5,051 nucleotides of DNA from NCBI GenBank assembly GCA_902773065.1, contig CACYDD010000289.1, positions 1 to 5,051 on the forward strand, in the 5' to 3' direction. Below, piece after piece: positions 1-5,051 of the stretch. Positions within the stretch are counted from its first letter, which is position 1. Each line of letters begins with the position of its first letter. A program made the translations under genes and the position numbers. Under the pieces are notes generated by a model that did no database searches, was not told the DNA's origin, and saw nothing but the letters and a program-made list of their open reading frames with translations. The DNA comes from an uncultured Ruminococcus sp. GTDB taxonomy: Bacteria > Bacillota > Clostridia > Oscillospirales > Acutalibacteraceae.

Positions 1-1
1 G

Positions 2-1810
2 AAACAGAACCTTTTGGAAGATATGACAGAGGATAAAAGCGAGGAAGATTCCGAATCTTCAACAGAGCAAAACGAAACAGCCGAAGATACCGCAAAAGAA
101 CTGAATGATTCTCTTTCTGCATTTTCTCTCAAAGAACTGCAAAGGGCGATGAAAAAACGGTATTTCGGCAGCTTTGCAGAAAAAGCAAGCCTTGGAATTC
201 TGCCTGAAATGGAAGAAGCATCTGTTATCACCGTTCAGCTGCCGCAGGACGGCATGACCGTCAAGCTGTTACATCCGATCGAATATTCTGCCTGCACCTG
301 TCACAGCAGAGAGCTTTGTAAACATAAGGCAGCGGCAATTCTGACATGGCAGATCAGACACGGTATCGTAAAGCCTGAACAGCTTTCAGTTGAAGCAATT
401 TCTTCTGATGCATTGAATATTTCCGATATCCACAGCAAGGCTGAAAATGCCGCTGCATTTCTCGGTAGGATTTTATCTGACGGACTTGTCAGAAGTTCGG
501 AGGATGTGGTGGAACAGACAGAAACACAGGCGGTGATGTGTCACAATGCACGGCTGGCACAGTCTGAAAGGCTAATGCGTGAGCTTGGGAACAGACTCAG
601 AGCCTATGCGGCACATTCTCCTGAATTCAGTATCAATGCGATTCTTTCTCTGATAATGGATAATATGATCTTGCTGCAAAAGATTATCCGGACAGATGAT
701 GAAAAACGTCTTGCGGAGTTTCTCGGCGAATTCAAAAATACCTATAGCTTAACTGATACACTGGAGCTGATCCCGCTTGCACGGCGGCATTTTTCCTCCG
801 TTTCGGGATATGAGGGAGAAGTCTATTATTATCTGAATAAGGATATCGACAGCAGTGAACCGTTTCTGACTTTTTCGGATGTACGCCCGACTTTTTATCA
901 GACAAACAGAAAGTTCAGAAGTGAAGCTTTACCATGGGATTTAAATACACCGCTGAAAGAAATTGCAGGTTGTGAGCTGCGGCTGAAAATGCCGAAAATA
1001 GCAGGGGGAAAGCTGTCCTCGTCCAAGGAAACAAGGGCAGAGGTGCTAGAAAAAGCGAATCTGAACCAATCCGCCGTTCAGGAAAGGATCTATACTGACT
1101 ATTCAAAAGCAGTGCATGATATTTTTGTTAAAAAGCCTGCGGAGGAAAGCGAAACTGACAGGCTTGTGCTGATTGCTGTCAGCCGATGTATTCGTTCGGA
1201 ATCTGATGAGATCAGTCAGACACATACCATCACGGTAGAGGATCAGTTTTCACAGCGGCTGACATTAAGGGCAAGATATAAAGAGGAAACCAAGGATTAT
1301 TTTGAAAGCCTTGTTAAAATGGGAAAAACCATGCTTGAAAACGACGGGAACTATGTTGTTTTCGCAAGTACTTATATTGAGGGTGGCAGGTTGTATGTCT
1401 ATCCCATAGCGGCGTATGATACCATCAAACTTCCGCAGAAGGAAACAGGGAAGTTGCCTGCTTATGCTTCTGAAAAGAATATAGGTTATACTTACTTTTC
1501 CGAACTGTTTTATGATATCAGAAATATGCTTTCCGATATGATCCAGTGCGGTATCAATTCCTTTGATTTTTACGAGCAAATCAGAGAACTGTCCGATGAA
1601 GCACAGAAAATGGGTCTTACCGCACTGTCAGGAAAGCTGTATCGGTTATTTGAAAAACTGACAGCGAAAAACCATGATATCAATGCTGACAACAAAGAAA
1701 TTATCCTTCTGCTTTCCGAAATATACCAATATATTATCATTGGTATCGGAAAAACAGAGGTGAATATTGCAATACAAAATTTAAACATAAAGGAGACTGA
1801 ACAAACATGA
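2..1810 (+). CDS. SWIM zinc-finger protein, YehQ-like (5' end open at window edge)
   Basis: Residues are numbered from the TTG at 14. The first ~32 residues are very acidic (14 Asp/Glu among residues 2-32, only two Lys). A helical segment follows (about 36-60), then the SWIM motif with Cys94, Cys96, Cys102 and His104, followed by KAAAILTW as in other SWIM fingers. SWIM fingers bind zinc and are thought to mediate DNA or protein contacts. The rest is a long predicted alpha/beta region. It includes a YEGEVYYYL strand (266-274), a PW pair (307-308) and GGKLSSS (331-337), an arrangement I recall from YehQ-type proteins. No signal peptide or membrane segment is visible, so it is probably cytoplasmic. 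The frame is open upstream of 14. Neither TTG14 nor ATG23 has a well-spaced ribosome binding site (GGAAG at 16-20 is only 2 nt from ATG23), so I treat it as 5'-partial. It ends in TGA overlapping the next gene. The SWIM assignment is strong; YehQ-likeness is inferred from family memory and the DUF4132 neighbour. Confidence 0.85.
   Translation, partial: KQNLLEDMTEDKSEEDSESSTEQNETAEDTAKELNDSLSAFSLKELQRAMKKRYFGSFAEKASLGILPEMEEASVITVQLPQDGMTVKLLHPIEYSACTCHSRELCKHKAAAILTWQIRHGIVKPEQLSVEAISSDALNISDIHSKAENAAAFLGRILSDGLVRSSEDVVEQTETQAVMCHNARLAQSERLMRELGNRLRAYAAHSPEFSINAILSLIMDNMILLQKIIRTDDEKRLAEFLGEFKNTYSLTDTLELIPLARRHFSSVSGYEGEVYYYLNKDIDSSEPFLTFSDVRPTFYQTNRKFRSEALPWDLNTPLKEIAGCELRLKMPKIAGGKLSSSKETRAEVLEKANLNQSAVQERIYTDYSKAVHDIFVKKPAEESETDRLVLIAVSRCIRSESDEISQTHTITVEDQFSQRLTLRARYKEETKDYFESLVKMGKTMLENDGNYVVFASTYIEGGRLYVYPIAAYDTIKLPQKETGKLPAYASEKNIGYTYFSELFYDIRNMLSDMIQCGINSFDFYEQIRELSDEAQKMGLTALSGKLYRLFEKLTAKNHDINADNKEIILLLSEIYQYIIIGIGKTEVNIAIQNLNIKETEQT
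293..325 (+). other. SWIM zinc-finger motif, CxCx5CxH
   Basis: The codons at 293-295 (TGC), 299-301 (TGT), 317-319 (TGT) and 323-325 (CAT) give the four zinc ligands of the SWIM pattern, reading CTCHSRELCKH. The loop between the second and third Cys is five residues, at or just below the short end of the classic SWIM definition. It resembles the compact loop I recall from bacterial YehQ-type proteins. The helix after the His (KAAAILTW) is also typical. Confidence 0.85.
1789..1795 (+). promoter_or_regulatory. Ribosome binding site of the DUF4132 gene
   Basis: AAAGGAG lies inside the last codons of the SWIM gene, with 11 nt between its last G and the ATG at 1807. It is the best Shine-Dalgarno match near this start. 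It supports 1807 as the true start even though the downstream gene begins before the upstream one has ended. Confidence 0.8.
1807..1810 (+). other. ATGA start/stop overlap of the two genes
   Basis: The ATG of the DUF4132 gene (1807-1809) overlaps the TGA of the SWIM gene (1808-1810). A 4-bp overlap is the usual sign of an operon with translational coupling by terminating and re-initiating ribosomes. There is no room for a separate promoter or terminator, so the two proteins are probably made in a linked ratio. Confidence 0.9.
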
Positions 1811-4800
1811 ATCTGTTGCAAACAAATGGAAACACCGACACCAAAACAAAAGATCAGATCCTTGATATCCTCAAAGGAATCACGACTGATCCTGATCTTC
1901 AGCAAAGAGCGGAAAGATTCTTTGATTTTTCTCAGGAGCCTGATTTAGAGCTTCTGAATTTTCCGCCTATCCGGACACAGAATTTTTCTTTTCACGAATA
2001 TAATAAAGCAAAGCTGGTGGAAAAATCGGTGCTGGTCAATAATTTTTATAAATACAGCGACCGTTATATTCTTTTTATGGATGCACTTGGTGCGAAAGTA
2101 GTTTACAATCTGTTCGGCGGATATGAACTGAGCAATAAGCTGACAAAAGAAACGCCGCTGAAACAGCATATGTTCCATGCTTTTGAAAGAAGATACTGCA
2201 GTGAGCTTGCACAGGCAAAAATACTGTCCTATATTACAGGAAACGGCTCACGCTATACGATTCGATTCGAAGAATCCATTCTTATAACTGCTAAAAACGA
2301 CCCGAGATTACTGTTTGAAACGGCTAAATTCTGTATCGGATCGGGTTTTGACAGTGATGGTGCAAAGCTGTTTTCACTGGTTCTCGCCTACACAGACTCT
2401 GCCGGCGGCGGTACTTTTACCAAGGAAGAAATCAGTTATATGACAGATTTTATCTTGAAGGATGCCATGTCTGTCAGTCTGACAACAAGGGATCATCTGG
2501 AATTTGAAATGCCGATCCTGTTACTGTCACAAAAGCACAGTGAGAAAATCAAAAAATTTCTGGTACAGAAGCTTGACAGAGAAATGCAGATATTTATCGA
2601 TTCTGTTACAGAGTGTGTACCGAAAGACTGCTTTGAGGAAAATATACCGATCATATTCGAGCTTATTTCAGAGGCAGGGATCTCTGTTGAAGAAGTGGTG
2701 AAAGCGACTGTTTGTGCAGGCTATGAAAGCGGATTGTTGGACAACAGAGAGATTGATAATTTGCATGCTTCCAATACGCTTGCTCTTTTTCAATATGAGA
2801 TCATTAATTACCCTGATGATTATATTAAGGCAGTGTTCAGTAAAGATAATATGTTAAACGTGAAAGGCTGGGCAAGCGGTGCGAAATATTATACCTGCTT
2901 TTTTGAAGAACTTTACCGCCTTCTTGAAGAATATCATCCGCAGGCAATCAAAGACCACAATATTGATCACGACAAAGATATGATCGATCTGTATATCGCA
3001 GTCGAACAGAAATGTTCCCTTATTGCAAAGGAAGAAATCGGAAGTTATCTCAGAGGAGAGGCAGACTTCTCGGTGATTCTGGATAATTACGATACGATAT
3101 CTGATTCAAAGTATTATCATGGTTACGGAAATGACCATGCAGACAGAGTCATTGCCTCACTCGAAAATCTTCCCGAATTCAAGGGCAGATATCTTGCTTT
3201 AAAGACGATTCAGTCAAACTATACAGTGGTTTGCTATGCACGTTCCTGCTTTACAGGCAGCGGTGAGCATATTGAAGATTTTAAGTCTCTTGCAAAACTG
3301 ATTGCAGAAGCAGGCGTACCGCTCAAAGACAGATTTGCCGTTTACAGCGGACTTTACGATTACTACTGGGAACCCGGACAGGGTCAGAATATCGAGAAAA
3401 CCATTCTTGAAATGATGGTCTCTCTCGAAAAAGAACATGATGAAGAATATGATGCTCTGGCACTGGTAAAAGATGAACCGCTGCTGAGAAACTTATATAC
3501 AAAGTATCTTGGTGCAACCAATGACGAAAGCAACAAGAAGAAAGACAGAATTCTGAAAATGTGCGGCGATTCCTCAAAAGCGGTCAGAACTGCTGCTGCA
3601 AATGCCCTTGCGAAAAACAAGGAAAATGAAAAAGATGTGCTGGAGCTTCTTTCTGCCAAAAAACAGGCGGTCCGTGAAACAGCTGTGGATGTTCTGGCAA
3701 TCTGGGGTGCAGATCAATACAGTGATGTTCTTGAAAAAGCTGCCGAAAAAGAAAAGAGCATCAAGCTTGCCGATAAGATCAGAGATGTGATCGCTAATGC
3801 CGCAACAAGCGGAGAAGGCGGTGCAGAGGGAGAGCAGGATTTTTCGCCGTCACGTTTTGTGGAGAATATCCATAAGGGTGGAAGAAATAAAAAGATACTC
3901 TGGCTTTACGAAACACCCAATCCCGAGGTGCATTTTTCAAACGGTGATCTGGCAGATGAAAAATATATGCAGGCGATCATACTTTGCTATGCAGGCATGA
4001 CAATTCCCGGCAGAAACGAAAATGCAGAGCTTCTGGCAAAGGAACTGAACACAGAAGAGCTGAATCGCTATGCTGCCGAGATTTTCTCCAAATGGTACAG
4101 TGCAGGTGCAGAGTCAAAGACAAAATGGGCATTGTTTTTCTCTGTCATTCATGGTGGCAGCGATATGCTTGATACGATTCTGAAATGTATTAAGGAGTGG
4201 GCTGAAAATATGCGAGGTGCGATTGCTGCTGAGGCTGTCAAGGCAATGGCATTGAATGGCAGCTCACAGGCATTAATGGCGGTCGATAATCTTGCTCACA
4301 AATTCAAACAGAAGCAGGTCAAAAAAGCAGCCATTGCCGCTATCGGCACTGCTGCCGAAGCCCTTGGTATCACTGCTGATGAACTTGGTGACAGAATCGT
4401 ACCGACACTTGGTTTCAATGAAAATATGGAGCAGATTTTCGATTACGGCACACGCAAATTCAGTGTGTTTATTACTCCGACGCTAGAGCTTGAAATTTTT
4501 GATGAAAGCGGAAAGAAACTGAAAAATATTCCGTCTCCGGGCAAAAAGGATGACGAGGAAACGGCAAAGAAGAGCAACGCTGAATTCAAGGCGATGAAAA
4601 AGCGGCTGAAAAATGTTATTGCCATTCAGAAAATGCGGCTTGAAACGGTTCTTCTTGACGACAGACGCTGGAAAAAGGAAAACTGGGAAGCACTGTTTGT
4701 TAAAAATCCGATCATGCACAGCTTTGCTATGGGTCTGATATGGGCAGCTTATGAGGATGACAATCAGGTACAGACTTTCCGCTATCTGGAGGATGGTATC

Positions 4801-5051
4801 TTCAATACAGCGGACGAGGAAGAATACGAGCTTCCCGAAAATGCTAAAATCAGTCTGGTACATCCGATCGAGCTTGATGAGGAACTTCTTTCTGCATGGA
4901 AAGAGCAGCTCAGCGATTATGAAATCGTCCAGCCGATAGAGCAGCTTAACCGTAAAATAAACAGAGTGAATGAGGATGAGATCGGTACATATGACCTCAA
5001 CCGCTTTGAGGGAAGAATGGTCAACGGTATGTCGCTGATCGGGAGAACGGC
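1807..5051 (+). CDS. DUF4132 family protein, YehI-like (3' end cut by window)
   Basis: The frame from ATG 1807 has no stop to the window end: 1081 full codons plus two bases. Residues 1 to about 570 are mostly helical with no domain I recognise and no N-terminal WGR domain, which some DUF4132 proteins (MolR type) carry. Residues about 579-660 hold two HEAT-like repeats, followed by a Gly/Glu linker (669-678). Residues about 699-870 form a second helical-repeat block ending in DELGDRIVPTLGF. The DUF4132 part follows: a strand-rich stretch from DYGTRKF (879), the EFKAMKKRLK helix (926), DDRRW (951-955), KNPIMHSFAMGLIW (966-979), HPIEL (1019-1023), DYEIVQP (1037-1043) and LNRFEGRMVNG (1064-1074). 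All occur in the order I know from this family. No signal peptide or membrane segment is seen, so it is probably cytoplasmic. No catalytic activity is established for DUF4132. E. coli YehI is about 1,200 residues, so I expect roughly 100-250 residues beyond the window. It is coupled to the SWIM gene by the ATGA overlap. Family call strong; function unknown. Confidence 0.92.
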   Translation, partial: MNLLQTNGNTDTKTKDQILDILKGITTDPDLQQRAERFFDFSQEPDLELLNFPPIRTQNFSFHEYNKAKLVEKSVLVNNFYKYSDRYILFMDALGAKVVYNLFGGYELSNKLTKETPLKQHMFHAFERRYCSELAQAKILSYITGNGSRYTIRFEESILITAKNDPRLLFETAKFCIGSGFDSDGAKLFSLVLAYTDSAGGGTFTKEEISYMTDFILKDAMSVSLTTRDHLEFEMPILLLSQKHSEKIKKFLVQKLDREMQIFIDSVTECVPKDCFEENIPIIFELISEAGISVEEVVKATVCAGYESGLLDNREIDNLHASNTLALFQYEIINYPDDYIKAVFSKDNMLNVKGWASGAKYYTCFFEELYRLLEEYHPQAIKDHNIDHDKDMIDLYIAVEQKCSLIAKEEIGSYLRGEADFSVILDNYDTISDSKYYHGYGNDHADRVIASLENLPEFKGRYLALKTIQSNYTVVCYARSCFTGSGEHIEDFKSLAKLIAEAGVPLKDRFAVYSGLYDYYWEPGQGQNIEKTILEMMVSLEKEHDEEYDALALVKDEPLLRNLYTKYLGATNDESNKKKDRILKMCGDSSKAVRTAAANALAKNKENEKDVLELLSAKKQAVRETAVDVLAIWGADQYSDVLEKAAEKEKSIKLADKIRDVIANAATSGEGGAEGEQDFSPSRFVENIHKGGRNKKILWLYETPNPEVHFSNGDLADEKYMQAIILCYAGMTIPGRNENAELLAKELNTEELNRYAAEIFSKWYSAGAESKTKWALFFSVIHGGSDMLDTILKCIKEWAENMRGAIAAEAVKAMALNGSSQALMAVDNLAHKFKQKQVKKAAIAAIGTAAEALGITADELGDRIVPTLGFNENMEQIFDYGTRKFSVFITPTLELEIFDESGKKLKNIPSPGKKDDEETAKKSNAEFKAMKKRLKNVIAIQKMRLETVLLDDRRWKKENWEALFVKNPIMHSFAMGLIWAAYEDDNQVQTFRYLEDGIFNTADEEEYELPENAKISLVHPIELDEELLSAWKEQLSDYEIVQPIEQLNRKINRVNEDEIGTYDLNRFEGRMVNGMSLIGRT
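3541..3750 (+). other. HEAT-like repeat pair within the DUF4132 protein
   Basis: Residues about 579-648 contain two helical hairpins of the HEAT type. The first holds SSKAVRTAAANALAK and a second helix KDVLELL. The second holds KKQAVRETAVDVLAIWG and YSDVLEKAAEK. The Val-Arg followed by Ala-rich helix is the usual HEAT signature. Such repeats normally form a curved protein-binding scaffold, which fits a role in complex assembly. Confidence 0.65.
4441..5051 (+). other. DUF4132 conserved core (C-terminal part missing)
   Basis: Residues 879-1081 of the second gene match the DUF4132 consensus as I know it. It starts with a strand-rich lead-in (DYGTRKF to IPSPGKKDD) and a lysine-rich helix. Then come RRW (953-955), a W-L-F..NP..HSFA helix (960-974), a predicted beta segment around FRYLEDG (991-997), HPIEL (1019-1023), and W1031 before DYEIVQP. 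The start of the next conserved block is visible at LNRFEGRMVNG before the window ends. Confidence 0.88.

Noticed and set aside
272..282. The same 11 bases, CATCCGATCGA, at 272-282 and 4861-4871, encoding HPIE in both proteins
   Set aside because: There is no extended similarity around the two copies and the HPIE in the second gene is a DUF4132 family motif, so this is probably coincidence rather than a repeat or duplication.
1723..1746. Perfect 8-bp inverted repeat ATACCAAT / ATTGGTAT with an 8-nt loop, about 60 bp upstream of the second start
   Set aside because: It is AT-rich, does not extend beyond 8 bp, has no U-tract, and encodes part of the SWIM protein. About one such repeat is expected by chance in a window of this size, so I do not call it a terminator or operator.
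1570..1905. A 111-codon minus-strand open frame across the gene junction
   Set aside because: It is antisense to the end of the SWIM gene and the start of the DUF4132 gene. It has no convincing ribosome binding site, and its apparent hydrophobicity comes from complementing polar codons.
2504..2701. Short plus-strand frame (also those at 3602-3790, 3797-4000, 3984-4172, 4292-4486 and 4751-4939)
   Set aside because: All lie out of frame inside the continuous DUF4132 reading frame, with Arg/Lys/Ser/Cys-rich translations that resemble no protein family.
3384..3659. A 91-codon minus-strand frame rich in Ser and Phe
   Set aside because: It is the complement of the Glu/Lys-rich HEAT region of the DUF4132 gene, and other antisense frames overlap it. 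The Ser/Phe bias is typical of a shadow.
4483..4863. A 126-codon minus-strand open frame
   Set aside because: It lies wholly antisense to the conserved DUF4132 core. Its translation has no domain logic and is rich in Phe, Ile and Leu, as expected from the complement of a Glu/Lys-rich gene. It is a shadow frame.

Overview
The window is almost wholly coding and holds two plus-strand genes, both cut by the window edges. No RNA gene, mobile element, CRISPR array, terminator or intergenic gap longer than a few bases was seen. Base composition is moderately AT-rich (low-to-mid 40s % GC by eye). Codon choice (many AGA/AAA/GAA, mixed with CTG, GCA and CCG) and the AAAGGAG ribosome binding site suggest a Gram-positive gut or rumen Clostridia-type bacterium, for example a Ruminococcus relative. 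That assignment is an inference from style, not from a marker gene.

Region 1 (left edge to 1810) is a SWIM zinc-finger protein. It carries a strongly acidic N-terminal stretch, a CxCx5CxH SWIM motif, and a long C-terminal part with the architecture of E. coli YehQ-type proteins. Its frame is open through the left edge, so the true start may lie outside. Region 2 (1807 to the right edge) is one uninterrupted reading frame of 1081 codons without a stop. Its C-terminal third matches the DUF4132 family (E. coli YehI and MolR type): HEAT-like helical repeats, then the conserved DUF4132 core, truncated by the window end.

The two genes overlap by 4 bp (ATGA), and a good ribosome binding site for the second lies inside the end of the first. 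They are therefore almost certainly co-transcribed and translationally coupled. In E. coli and many other bacteria, SWIM (YehQ) and DUF4132 (YehI) proteins are encoded beside a YehL-type MoxR AAA+ ATPase and a von Willebrand factor A protein (YehP). This window most likely shows the SWIM and DUF4132 half of such a multi-gene system. The ATPase and VWA genes would lie beyond the edges. The biochemical role of these systems is not established; chaperone-like or biological-conflict functions have been proposed.
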